From contig NC_009831.1 of the NCBI RefSeq assembly GCF_000018025.1, positions 1,922,001 to 1,986,000 on the forward strand: 64,000 nucleotides of DNA, given 5' to 3'. The stretch is from Shewanella sediminis HAW-EB3 (GTDB lineage Bacteria; Pseudomonadota; Gammaproteobacteria; Enterobacterales; Shewanellaceae). The notes beneath the pieces were generated by a model. The model was not told the DNA's origin. It saw only the letters and a list, made by a program, of their open reading frames with translations, and searched no databases. The translations under genes and the position numbers were made by a program. How positions within the stretch are numbered: the stretch's first letter is position 1; each line of letters opens with the position of its first letter. Of the stretch, positions 53,792 to 62,829 are shown one piece after another.

Positions 53792-56629
53792 ATGAACTTT
53801 CGCACTTCGTATCTTGTCGGTCTGATGGCCTCAGCTCTACTCGTTTTTACTGCTAATCCGCTAAATCACGCCTATGCCGCTGACCCTCTGAAGATCACCG
53901 GCCCCGACGGCGAGGTGAGGAAGACGAACCGGCAATATGGACCGACTCAGTCGTCTGATACTTTTTGGAGCATAGCTCAGCGGGTACGGCCAGATAATAG
54001 CGTCGATATCTACCAAGTGATGGCGGCAATCTATGATGCTAATCCCCATGCTTTTTCAAACGCGAACTACAATAGTCTTGAGAGAGGCATGATACTACTC
54101 ATCCCCTCTAAAGAGGTGATGTTAGCGATACCTAAGAGCATGGCAAAGGAACGCGCCGCCCGAGATGATAAAGGCTGGAGAAAGGCAACCGCTACGGCAA
54201 AAACATCTCAACCTAAGCCGGTAATCCTTCCGGAAACAACCCCGAGTGTAACTAAGCCCGTTACAGAAACGACCTCTCCTTCAATCTCTACTACGGCTAC
54301 GCCTGTCACTGCAGATACCGCAGACCTCGAAGGTTTGACCGCTAAGCTTGAGGCCGCCGAAGAAAAAGCGTTACAACTGACCGATGAGTTGGCCAGAGCC
54401 GAAGACCAATTGAATATTGGCAGCCGGGATACAGATTCACTGCAAGGTAAAATCGATGAGTTAAATGAGCAGATCTCGCTTTTAAAGGAGCAGCTTCAGA
54501 TAAGTAAGCAGCAAAATGAATCGCTGAATGCCGAAGTGCAGATGTTAAAAGAACAAGTTGCCACAATGCAGCAACCAGAGGTCGAAGAGGACTCAGATCT
54601 TTGGCGCAGCCTAATGGGTAACCCATTGCTGTTGATCCTTGGTGCTGCCATTCCGGCGCTGTTAGTACTTATTCTGTTCTGGTTATTCCTCAAGCGTCGC
54701 CGTAGTGAGGGCGAGAGTGAAGATGATAAGGAGGAGCCAGTATCTGAATCTGAGGCGCCACAGCCAACACCGGCACCTGAAAACCTGGAAGCCCGCGATG
54801 ATGTAGAGGCCATGGCGGTACATCTCGACACCGATGAAGAGGAATCGATAGATTCTCTGATGAACATTGACTCGAGTGAGCTACAACCCGAGGTCGACTT
54901 GTCGACGGAGCAGGATGTGTTCGTCGATTCCGGAGAGTCTGGTACCGAGGAGCAAGCCCTTGAAGAAGCCGTTGAAGAGGAGGGACAGTCGTTAGATGAC
55001 CTTTGGGCCGAGGCGATGGGAGAGCAGGACGAAGAGGAGCCTGGTCCCGATGCGAGTGCCGATGAGGATGATTTAGACTCATTGCTTGCCGGATTCGATG
55101 AGGAGCCTGCGCCGGTTGAGACGGTAGCGCAAAGCAATGGCGAAATCGTATCTGCAGATGACTTAGATTCTTTATTAGCGGACTTAGATGAACCTGCCAC
55201 TGAAGTTGAAACCGATCTCAGTGATGAGATTGCGGCCGAGTTAGAGGTCGATAGTGCGGATGACAATGTCAGTGAAGAGGATCTGGACTCACTACTTGCC
55301 AGCTTCGATGCCCCTCAAAATGAGCCAGAGGTCGATGAAACCGAACTGGGGACAGAACCGGATCTTAGTGACGAAATAGCGGCCGAGTTAGAGGCCGATA
55401 GCGCGGATGACAATGTCAGTGAAGAGGATCTGGACTCACTGCTGGCAAGCTTCGATGCTCCGGCAGCTGAAGCCGAGCCAGAAGCTGAGCTAACCGATGA
55501 GATTGCGGCCGAGTTAGAGAGTGAAGAAAGTCCGGATGACACTGTCAGTGAAGAGGATCTGGACTCACTGCTGGCAAGCTTCGATGCTCCGGCAGTTGAA
55601 GCCGAGTCAGAAGCTGAGCTAACCGATGAGATTGCGGCCGAGTTAGAGAGTGAAGAAAGTCCGGATGACAATGTCAATGAAGAGGATCTGGACTCACTGC
55701 TGGCAAGCTTCGATGCTCCGGCAGCTGAAGCCGAGCCAGAAGCTGAGCTAACCGATGAGATTGCGGCCGAGTTAGAGAGTGGCGAAAGCCCGGATGAAAA
55801 GGCCGATGAAGAGGAACTGGACTCTCTGCTGGCTGATTTCGACATGACTCGAGAAGATATCGAGCCTAGCCTCGAACCCAGCCCGGAATCAGAGTTAGAT
55901 GAAGACCTTACTCAGAGCCAAGCAGAAGCCGATACCGCTTCGGGTAAAGATGAAGCGCTCGATGCACTATTAGCCGATTTAGAGTCGGTGGATAATAAAC
56001 CGAAAATGGATCCTGTTGCTTCGAAGGGAGGCAGCGGCATGTTTGCAGATCTTAAAGGCAGTAAGAAGGTCGATGATAACAGCTTAGAGTGGGATGGCTC
56101 GTTAGCCGATTTTGGTGGTAAAGATGAGAGTCCACTATTAAACGATGATGAACTCACCGACTCGCCGGAAGAGGTAAGTCCCGATGTTAGCCAAGACCTG
56201 GAGTTAGTACCAGAGGAGGTTGAAGAGAAGTTAACCGTCGATGAAGCCCTGGCTGCACTCGATGCCAAAGAAAAAACCGTGTCACCAGCGGTAGAGGTTG
56301 CGGAGCACGACCTTACCAGCTTCCAGAGTGACAATGGCTTTATCGATATTGATCGCTTACTCAATGAAGCAGATGAAGATGTCGTCGAAACGGATCAATA
56401 TAAAGAACTCGATGTCGATATGGGTGAGCTCGATAGTCTGATGGGCAACGCCTCAATGGTCGATGTCGATGATGAGGAAAACTCCGTTAATGCGAAATTG
56501 GATTTAGCTCGCGCCTACATTGAAATCGATGATACCGATAGTGCAAAAGCCCTGCTTAAAGAGGTTCAGCTGGACGGCAACGAAAGACAACAAAGTGAAG
56601 CCGATGGCTTATTTAAAACCTTAGATTAA
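53792..56629 (+). CDS. fimV: FimV-like pole-organising protein
   Basis: 945 residues from ATG at 53792 (AGGGAAG upstream; the frame opens 19 codons earlier). Signal peptide (to about NHAYA), a LysM-like FimV domain (SSDTFWSIAQRVRPDNSVDIYQVMAAIYDANPHAF...LIPS), a coiled coil (LTAKLEAAEEKALQLTDELAR...), one TM (PLLLILGAAIPALLVLILFWLFL), a very acidic cytoplasmic region with tandem 43-residue repeats (EEDLDSLLASFDAP...), and a C-terminal FimV TPR motif (NAKLDLARAYIEIDDTDSAKALLKEVQLDGNERQQSEAD). In Pseudomonas, Vibrio and Shewanella, FimV/HubP organises polar chemotaxis, flagellum and pilus proteins. Confidence 0.93.
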   Translation: MNFRTSYLVGLMASALLVFTANPLNHAYAADPLKITGPDGEVRKTNRQYGPTQSSDTFWSIAQRVRPDNSVDIYQVMAAIYDANPHAFSNANYNSLERGMILLIPSKEVMLAIPKSMAKERAARDDKGWRKATATAKTSQPKPVILPETTPSVTKPVTETTSPSISTTATPVTADTADLEGLTAKLEAAEEKALQLTDELARAEDQLNIGSRDTDSLQGKIDELNEQISLLKEQLQISKQQNESLNAEVQMLKEQVATMQQPEVEEDSDLWRSLMGNPLLLILGAAIPALLVLILFWLFLKRRRSEGESEDDKEEPVSESEAPQPTPAPENLEARDDVEAMAVHLDTDEEESIDSLMNIDSSELQPEVDLSTEQDVFVDSGESGTEEQALEEAVEEEGQSLDDLWAEAMGEQDEEEPGPDASADEDDLDSLLAGFDEEPAPVETVAQSNGEIVSADDLDSLLADLDEPATEVETDLSDEIAAELEVDSADDNVSEEDLDSLLASFDAPQNEPEVDETELGTEPDLSDEIAAELEADSADDNVSEEDLDSLLASFDAPAAEAEPEAELTDEIAAELESEESPDDTVSEEDLDSLLASFDAPAVEAESEAELTDEIAAELESEESPDDNVNEEDLDSLLASFDAPAAEAEPEAELTDEIAAELESGESPDEKADEEELDSLLADFDMTREDIEPSLEPSPESELDEDLTQSQAEADTASGKDEALDALLADLESVDNKPKMDPVASKGGSGMFADLKGSKKVDDNSLEWDGSLADFGGKDESPLLNDDELTDSPEEVSPDVSQDLELVPEEVEEKLTVDEALAALDAKEKTVSPAVEVAEHDLTSFQSDNGFIDIDRLLNEADEDVVETDQYKELDVDMGELDSLMGNASMVDVDDEENSVNAKLDLARAYIEIDDTDSAKALLKEVQLDGNERQQSEADGLFKTLD
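55274..55830 (+). repeat. 129-bp coding tandem repeats in fimV
   Basis: Units starting at 55421, 55550, 55679 and a degraded one at 55808 are spaced exactly 129 bp (43 codons) and nearly identical in DNA; an older copy starts at 55274. Copy number is likely to vary among strains. Confidence 0.9.
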
Positions 56630-56649
56630 ATTGTCTTACTCTTTCTAAA

Positions 56650-56674
56650 AACGGCGCTTAACGCGCCGTTTTTT
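56650..56674 (+). terminator. Rho-independent terminator of fimV
   Basis: AACGGCGC/GCGCCGTT stem, 5-nt loop, followed by a T-run; 20 bp past the fimV stop. Confidence 0.9.
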
Positions 56675-56715
56675 ATTATGGGACAATATGCTAGAATCCA
56701 GCGCCCAAATTAGGT

Positions 56716-56763
56716 TATACCCAAACGACCTCGAAACGAGTATTTTGAAGTGGCTTGGGTATA
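56716..56763. repeat. Dispersed intergenic repeat with inverted ends
   Basis: TATACCCAA (56716-56724) and TTGGGTATA (56755-56763) bracket a core with CTCG/CGAG and ATTTTGAAGTGG. A diverged copy is at 33408-33456. Its size and form resemble REP/MITE-type hairpin elements. Confidence 0.7.
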
Positions 56764-56821
56764 GTAATATTGTTGTTGACTCGATTTTCGGGTCGATGGT
56801 TAAAATGTTCAAAGAGGTTGT

Positions 56822-57607
56822 ATGCGAGTAGCGTTAGGTATCGAATATGATGGCCGTCAGTATTTTGGTTGGCAGCGACAGGCTGAAGTTGACTCAGTAC
56901 AAGCTCAGTTAGAGCGCGCCCTATCTAAGGTGGCCAATGAGCCTATTAGGGTTCACTGCGCCGGAAGAACCGACGCGGGCGTCCACGCCACCGGCCAGGT
57001 TGTTCATTTTGAAACAAATGCGATACGTAAAGATTCGGCATGGACCTTAGGTGTCAATGTTAATCTACCCGATGATATCGCCGTAAGGTGGGTAAAGATT
57101 GTCGATGATGAGTTTCATGCTCGTTTCTCGGCGACAGCGAGACGCTACCGATACATGATTTATAACTATGATTTTCGCCCCGGTATATTACGCTCGGGTG
57201 TGAGTCATTATCGAGGCAATATCGATGCCGATATCATGCACCAGGCTGCACAGCAGTTTGTTGGAGAGCACGATTTTACCAGCTTCAGGGCGCTCCATTG
57301 TCAATCTAAGACCCCTTTCAGAAGTGTTCATGAGGTAAATGTTACCCGTCAAGGCATGTATATCTGTGTAGATATTAAGGCGAATGCTTTTCTTCACCAT
57401 ATGGTACGTAATATTGTCGGTACTCTGTTAGAAATTGGTTTGGGTAATCAGCGTCCCGAGTGGATCCCCCAACTACTGGATCTAAAAGACAGGAGCCAGG
57501 CGGCACCAACGGCCAAACCTAATGGGTTATATATGGTCGATGTCACGTATCCTGAGCGCTACGAGCTGCCTAAGCTCGCCCTGGGTCCGCTGTTTATGTT
57601 GGATTAA
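56822..57607 (+). CDS. truA: tRNA pseudouridine synthase A
   Basis: 261 residues. Catalytic Asp is D51 in [19 protein letters not shown]. Also seen are [27 protein letters not shown], and the C-terminal [15 protein letters not shown]. It modifies U38-U40 of tRNA anticodon arms. RBS AGAGG precedes the ATG. folC follows after 75 bp; accD, found between these genes in E. coli and many relatives, is absent. Confidence 0.96.
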   Translation: MRVALGIEYDGRQYFGWQRQAEVDSVQAQLERALSKVANEPIRVHCAGRTDAGVHATGQVVHFETNAIRKDSAWTLGVNVNLPDDIAVRWVKIVDDEFHARFSATARRYRYMIYNYDFRPGILRSGVSHYRGNIDADIMHQAAQQFVGEHDFTSFRALHCQSKTPFRSVHEVNVTRQGMYICVDIKANAFLHHMVRNIVGTLLEIGLGNQRPEWIPQLLDLKDRSQAAPTAKPNGLYMVDVTYPERYELPKLALGPLFMLD

Positions 57608-57682
57608 TAGGTCGGCTCTGCATCGCTATTCATACCACTGTGTGGTGTTACTTTTCAGTGATTAATTAAGAATAATTAAGTT

Positions 57683-58948
57683 ATGCCAAAAGCTCCTGTA
57701 AAAGACACAAGTTTAGATAATTGGTTAGATTATCTTTTAGCTATCCATCCTACCGAAATTGAGATGGGGCTGACTCGGGTATCTGAGGTTGCCGAACGTC
57801 TGGAGTTGCGGGAACTGCCCGGAATTCAAGTGGTCACCGTTGCAGGGACCAATGGTAAGGGGACGACTTGCGCCTTCATCGAGCAGATCTTACTTGCATC
57901 GGGCTTAAGTGTTGGCGTCTACAGCTCGCCGCATATGCTCAATTATAATGAACGAGTCCGTATCAATGGTGAAGATGTCGCCGACTCGTTTTTGATTGAA
58001 GCCTTCGAAGCCATCAATCGTGCGCGAAATGAGATCTCTTTGAGCTTCTTCGAATTTGCCACTTTGGCAGGGCTCTACATATTCAAAGCTGTCGCCCCCG
58101 ATGTTATCTTGCTGGAGGTGGGTTTAGGTGGCCGTTTAGATGCGACCAATATTATCGATGCCGATATTTGTGTGGTGACGTCGATTGATATCGATCATCA
58201 GGAATACCTCGGGGACACGCGCGACTTGGTTGGCCGTGAGAAAGCGGGAATTTTCCGCAACTCAAAGCCGGCTATTGTCGGTGAACCCAATATGCCGGAT
58301 TCAATTTTTGATGTGGCACAAGAGGTCGGGGCAAATATTTACCAAGTTAATCAAGCCTTTACTTATCAGGCCGACGCTGGTTCTCAGGCCTGGAAATTTA
58401 ATGGCCAGAGACTGACACTCGATAACATCCCTCTACCTCAATTACCGCTACCTAACGCGGCTACAGCCTTGGCGGTTATTGAGCATGGTTGGCCGGAATT
58501 GTCGGCCGATGTCATTAAAAAGGCGATTGGAGAGGCGAGGCTAGGTGGCCGATTAGAAACCGTCAGCCAGGCCCCTTTGGTTCTACTCGATGTGGCTCAT
58601 AACCCCCACGCCGCACGCTATCTGGCGAGCCGCCTCGAAGCGTATAAACCTAAGCGCGTATTTGCGTTATGTGGCATGCTAAAAGATAAAGATTGCACCG
58701 AAGTGATTCAGACCCTCGCTCCTCTTGTCGATCATTGGTCGTTTACCAGGCTGCGAACCGAACGAAGTGCGTCGGCCGATACATTGAGAGGAGCATTAAC
58801 GACTCAGTGTGATGCGCATACATACAAGAGTGTAGATTTAGCCTGGCAGGCGATATCATCTGAGATTCATGATGAGGATATGGTTATCGTCTTTGGCTCT
58901 TTTTACACTGTTGCAGAATTTAAAGGCCTTCAGATAGGAACGGTGTGA
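57683..58948 (+). CDS. folC: Dihydrofolate synthase / folylpolyglutamate synthase
   Basis: 421 residues, normal length. Mur-ligase type: P-loop VTVAGTNGKGTTCAFIEQILL, SSPHMLNYNERVRING, GLGGRLDATNII, SIDIDHQEYLGDT, and the C-terminal LLDVAHNPHAARYLASRL. It adds glutamate to dihydropteroate and folates. It is followed by the SPOR protein, cvpA and purF in the conserved order folC-dedD-cvpA-purF. Confidence 0.95.
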   Translation: MPKAPVKDTSLDNWLDYLLAIHPTEIEMGLTRVSEVAERLELRELPGIQVVTVAGTNGKGTTCAFIEQILLASGLSVGVYSSPHMLNYNERVRINGEDVADSFLIEAFEAINRARNEISLSFFEFATLAGLYIFKAVAPDVILLEVGLGGRLDATNIIDADICVVTSIDIDHQEYLGDTRDLVGREKAGIFRNSKPAIVGEPNMPDSIFDVAQEVGANIYQVNQAFTYQADAGSQAWKFNGQRLTLDNIPLPQLPLPNAATALAVIEHGWPELSADVIKKAIGEARLGGRLETVSQAPLVLLDVAHNPHAARYLASRLEAYKPKRVFALCGMLKDKDCTEVIQTLAPLVDHWSFTRLRTERSASADTLRGALTTQCDAHTYKSVDLAWQAISSEIHDEDMVIVFGSFYTVAEFKGLQIGTV

Positions 58949-59047
58949 ATGTCTTCGTCAGTGGTTTTTCCGGTTAGATGTGTGATTGAATTCGTTTGAA
59001 TAAAGGTGTATAAAAATTTACTTACAATAACGCCACATCGTGGCATA

Positions 59048-59072
59048 AATAGAGATGTTACGCATCTCTATT
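59048..59072 (+). other. Hairpin in the folC-dedD gap
   Basis: AATAGAGATG/CATCTCTATT, a perfect 10-bp stem with a 5-nt loop, ends immediately before the AAAGGA ribosome binding site of the SPOR gene. No U-tract. It may affect translation or processing. Confidence 0.4.
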
Positions 59073-59085
59073 AAAGGATAAAAAA

Positions 59086-59706
59086 TTGTCTAGTCATTTT
59101 CAGAATCGTCTCGTTGGTATCATAGTGCTCGTAGCCTTAGGTGTCATTTTTCTGCCCGATATTTTAGATGGTAAAAAAGAGCACCAAGTGGAGCAATTCT
59201 CAGAGATCCCACTCAGGCCTGAGGTTGAATCAGCCTCCCTTCCCGATGAAGCCTTAGTGGCGTTAGACCTGAGTGAAAAAGCAAAAGCATTTGAGTCATC
59301 AAGTGTTGAGTCTGACTCAGCGGCACCTGCCATCGAACCTGCTACAGGCGCGGTAAGTGCGGACAAACGTGCCGAGCCACAGGCTGAATCTAAAGTAGTG
59401 GCAAAAACAGAGTCAAAATCCATTGTAAAAGCAGAGAAAAAACCTACCATTAAACCTTCATCAGCCTATACCTTGCAGCTGGGTAGCTTTAATAATGCGG
59501 CTAATGTTAGAGGGCTGGTAAAGCAGTTAAGAGGGAAGGGCTTTAATGCCTATACACTTCCTGTAACGCCGATAGATGGCAAGCTCACTAAGGTGTTCGT
59601 TGGACCTGAACTCTCGAAATCAAAATTGCAGTCTCTTCAATCGGGTATTGAAAAGCTGACAAAATTGAAAGGCCGTATCGTCGCCTACGAACCAACGGCT
59701 TCTTAA
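59086..59706 (+). CDS. dedD: DedD-like SPOR domain protein
   Basis: 206 residues from TTG at 59086, with AAAGGATA upstream; no in-frame ATG gives the N-terminus. One N-terminal TM (RLVGIIVLVALGVIFLPDIL), a linker rich in S, E, K and A, then a C-terminal SPOR domain (SAYTLQLGSFNNAANVRGLVKQLRGKGFNAYTLP...KVFVGPEL) that binds denuded glycan strands at the septum. DedD is a non-essential cell-division protein. Position between folC and cvpA matches E. coli. Confidence 0.92.
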   Translation: MSSHFQNRLVGIIVLVALGVIFLPDILDGKKEHQVEQFSEIPLRPEVESASLPDEALVALDLSEKAKAFESSSVESDSAAPAIEPATGAVSADKRAEPQAESKVVAKTESKSIVKAEKKPTIKPSSAYTLQLGSFNNAANVRGLVKQLRGKGFNAYTLPVTPIDGKLTKVFVGPELSKSKLQSLQSGIEKLTKLKGRIVAYEPTAS

Positions 59707-59819
59707 GCAAAATCTGAAATCAGAGACAGAAACAATATATTCTCATCAATGGGGTGAGAATATGCTCCGTCTCTGGTAAGATCGCGCCGTCTTAAACCCT
59801 ATGCTGGATCACCTTTTCA

Positions 59820-60308
59820 ATGGTTTGGATTGATTACGCCATAATCGCCGTTATCGGAGTCTCGACTTTAATTAGTCTGCTTCGCGGCTTTGCAAAAGAA
59901 GCCATGTCCCTCGTGGTTTGGTTTGCTGCTTTTTTCGTTGCGAGTCAGTTTTATCAGGACCTCGCTGTATACCTAACCCAAATGCAAGATGAGATGCTCC
60001 GCAATGGTGTCGCTATAGCGATACTTTTTGTCGCGACACTGATCCTTGGTGCCTTGGTGAATTATCTTCTCGGTCAGCTCGTCGATAAAACCGGTTTATC
60101 GGGAACTGATAGAGTCCTCGGACTCTGCTTTGGTGCCTTAAGGGGCGCCTTAATTGTGAGTGCTTTACTCTTTTTTATGGATGCTTTTACTGGAGCACCC
60201 AATACAGATTGGTGGCAGAGTTCGCAACTCGTGCCCGAATTCGGCGTCGTTATTCAGTGGTTTTTTGACTACATAGAAAACACGTCTAGCTTTGTACCCA
60301 AAATATAA
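59820..60308 (+). CDS. cvpA: CvpA family membrane protein
   Basis: 162 residues with four TM segments; opens with MVWIDYAIIAVIGVSTLISLLRGFAKEAMSLVVWFAAFFVASQF and has the family stretch LVDKTGLSGTDRVLGLCFGALRGALIV. In E. coli it is required for colicin V production and bile resistance; the molecular role is unclear. It precedes purF, as in E. coli. Confidence 0.95.
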   Translation: MVWIDYAIIAVIGVSTLISLLRGFAKEAMSLVVWFAAFFVASQFYQDLAVYLTQMQDEMLRNGVAIAILFVATLILGALVNYLLGQLVDKTGLSGTDRVLGLCFGALRGALIVSALLFFMDAFTGAPNTDWWQSSQLVPEFGVVIQWFFDYIENTSSFVPKI

Positions 60309-60409
60309 AATGCATATAAGCATTATCATGTTACTGCCAGCGCTCTGTCAGGCTTTTAGTAACTCAAGATTATAATTATCAGAACATCTTACAATGAGGA
60401 AGCCTACCC

Positions 60410-61924
60410 ATGTGTGGTATCGTCGGAATAGTTGGCCGAACATCGGTTAATCAGACTATCTATGATGCATTAACTGTACTCCAGCATCGCGGACAAGATG
60501 CTGCTGGTATCGTGACTGTCGATGGTAGTGCGTTTAGATTACGTAAAGCCAATGGTCTGGTAAAAGACGTATTCGAAGCTAAACATATGCAACGTCTGCA
60601 AGGCACTACGGGGATCGGGCATGTCCGTTACCCAACTGCCGGTAGCTCTAGCGCATCAGAAGCTCAGCCTTTTTATGTTAACTCACCCTTTGGTATTACA
60701 TTGGCTCATAATGGTAATTTAACAAATACTCTTGAGTTACAAGAGCGTTTGGTTAAACAGCGCCGCCATATCAACACCACATCTGATTCAGAAGTGTTGT
60801 TGAATCTGTTAGCCGATGAGTTGCAGCACTGCGATAGCCAAGTCTTATCTGAAGATGAAGTGTTTGATGCCATTGCTAACGTTCACTCATTGACTCGTGG
60901 TGCCTATGCGGTTGCTGCACTTATCGTAGGTCAGGGGCTGGTTGCATTTCGAGACCCGTTTGGCATTCGCCCGCTCGTATTGGGTAAGCATAAAACGGAA
61001 AGTGGTACCGAGTATATGGTGGCCTCTGAAAGCGTTGCACTCGATGCCGTAGGTTTCGAATTGATGCGTGATGTGGCACCGGGTGAAGCTATCTATATCA
61101 CTCTCGATGGCCAGTTATTTACCCGCCAATGTGCCGAGTCTCCAAGCTACGCCCCCTGTCTGTTTGAGTTTGTTTATTTTGCTCGCCCGGATTCGACGAT
61201 TGATAAGGTTTCTGTCTATGGCAGCCGTGTCAACATGGGCTCTATGCTTGGCGAGAAGATTAAGAAAGAGTGGGAAGATCACGATATCGATGTGGTTATC
61301 CCTATTCCGGAAACCTCGTGCGATACCGCGTTAGAAATTGCCCGTAATCTGGACCTGCCTTACCGTCAGGGTTTCGTTAAGAATCGTTATATTGGCCGTA
61401 CTTTTATCATGCCGGGTCAACAGGAGCGTAAGAAGTCTGTTCGTCGTAAACTCAATGCCATAGGCGTCGAGTTTAAGGGTAAGAACGTTCTCCTTGTTGA
61501 TGATTCGGTGGTTCGTGGTACGACATCTGAACAGATCATCGAAATGGCTCGTGAAGCGGGTGCTAAGAAGGTTTATTTCGCATCGGCGGCCCCTGAGATA
61601 CGTTTTCCTAACGTCTACGGTATCGATATGCCAACGACCGCAGAGCTGATTGCTCATGGTCGCGATGTGGATGAGATCAGCAAGATGATTGGTGCCGATG
61701 GGATGATTTTCCAGGATCTGGAAGATCTGGTGGAAGCCGTTCGCATGGAAAACCCTGAGATTAAACGTTTCGAGACCTCTGTCTTCGACGGCATTTACAT
61801 TACCAACGATGTCGATCAGGATTATCTCGATCATATCACTCAGTTGCGTAACGACGATGCTAAGGCCAATCGCAGTAAAGATATCGGCACTAACATAGAA
61901 CTACACAACGTCTGCCATCCCTAA
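60410..61924 (+). CDS. purF: Amidophosphoribosyltransferase
   Basis: 504 residues (E. coli 505). The N-terminal nucleophile Cys2 follows the Met (MCGIVGIVG). The glutaminase domain has [11 protein letters not shown] and [19 protein letters not shown], and the PRTase domain has the PRPP loop [20 protein letters not shown]. No propeptide, as in the E. coli type. It catalyses the first step of purine synthesis. A terminator follows at 61986. Confidence 0.97.
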   Translation: MCGIVGIVGRTSVNQTIYDALTVLQHRGQDAAGIVTVDGSAFRLRKANGLVKDVFEAKHMQRLQGTTGIGHVRYPTAGSSSASEAQPFYVNSPFGITLAHNGNLTNTLELQERLVKQRRHINTTSDSEVLLNLLADELQHCDSQVLSEDEVFDAIANVHSLTRGAYAVAALIVGQGLVAFRDPFGIRPLVLGKHKTESGTEYMVASESVALDAVGFELMRDVAPGEAIYITLDGQLFTRQCAESPSYAPCLFEFVYFARPDSTIDKVSVYGSRVNMGSMLGEKIKKEWEDHDIDVVIPIPETSCDTALEIARNLDLPYRQGFVKNRYIGRTFIMPGQQERKKSVRRKLNAIGVEFKGKNVLLVDDSVVRGTTSEQIIEMAREAGAKKVYFASAAPEIRFPNVYGIDMPTTAELIAHGRDVDEISKMIGADGMIFQDLEDLVEAVRMENPEIKRFETSVFDGIYITNDVDQDYLDHITQLRNDDAKANRSKDIGTNIELHNVCHP

Positions 61925-61985
61925 AAGGATGAAGGGTCACCATCCCATCTCAGCTTACTCTAGCTGAAGGCGAGGTGAGTTAAGT

Positions 61986-62019
61986 AAAGCCAGTTTCCTT
62001 AATCGGAGCTGGCTTTTTT
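61986..62019 (+). terminator. Rho-independent terminator of purF
   Basis: AAAGCCAG/CTGGCTTT stem, 15-nt loop, followed by more T; 61 bp past the purF stop. Confidence 0.85.
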
Positions 62020-62187
62020 AATGCCCCATTTTTGGAAAATCGGTTCTTTAGGGGCGTTGAGTAGCCCGATTGGGTCCAAGCCTCTGAATGAGTATCTTCT
62101 GGATGTTTACGGATAAGTTTGGTGAAAATTTACCTAACTTCTAAAGTTATAGATGAATCGACTCGTTCATATCAGATGGTGCCGCTC

Positions 62188-62664
62188 ATGAAAAAAACCA
62201 AACGTTCAACTCGATTTATCAAGGATATCTCTATTCATACCCCTTTTGTGGAGATGCTGGCTCTGTTGATCCTGCTGTGGCTCATCTTTTCTGCCGGTTT
62301 GTATTTTTTTGAATCAAATGTCGAAAACTCGTCAATACAAACTTATGGAGATGCGCTTTATTGGGGCATAGCCGCATTTTCCACGGCGGGAATCGCCGAT
62401 GCTCCTGTCTCCGGTGCCGCTCATTTTATCGGTGGGATCTGGATAGTTATGGGTTCCATGTTGTTCTTTGGCACCATAGTCGCGACAGTTACCGCCTATT
62501 TTATGAGGCCAATGCAGGGGCCTCATAAACAGATCATCGACACGATAGAGTACAACCTCGAGCAGCTAAACGAGCTGTCTATCGATGAACTGGATCTGTT
62601 GAAAGAGACCGTTGATGGGTTGATCATGCATGTTGAACACATAAAGCAAAAACAGATGAGGTGA
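62188..62664 (+). CDS. Two-TM ion channel-like protein with atypical pore filter
   Basis: 158 residues from ATG at 62188; the frame is open from a GTG at 62119, and ATG 62176 is another choice. TM1 (MLALLILLWLIFSAGLYFFE), a pore helix and filter-like loop (TYGDALYWGIAAFSTAGIADAPV), TM2 (FIGGIWIVMGSMLFFGTIVATVTAYFM), then a C-terminal helical tail (about 45 residues). The layout and the YW-x-x-x-x-x-ST pore helix match ion_trans_2 potassium channels, but the filter reads TAGIAD where K+ channels have TVGYGD. It may conduct a different ion, or none. It is flanked by purF and topB, no operon partner evident. Confidence 0.75.
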   Translation: MKKTKRSTRFIKDISIHTPFVEMLALLILLWLIFSAGLYFFESNVENSSIQTYGDALYWGIAAFSTAGIADAPVSGAAHFIGGIWIVMGSMLFFGTIVATVTAYFMRPMQGPHKQIIDTIEYNLEQLNELSIDELDLLKETVDGLIMHVEHIKQKQMR

Positions 62665-62829
62665 TGGTTTACCCTAATGACTGACTGTTTATATCTATTA
62701 GTTCATCACTGAATCAATTAGATGAGCCAGCCAGACTAACATCCAGGCACTAAACTGCAGGCTTGCAGCAATCAAGAGTTTAGGCTAAAGTTACTGGTAA
62801 TTTATACAGTGTTTGGTGCCTCTCGTCAG

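Noticed and set aside
54496..55266. 256-codon minus-strand frame (and a similar one at 55315-55845) opposite fimV
   Set aside because: Serine-rich shadow of the acidic FimV codons; no independent start signals.
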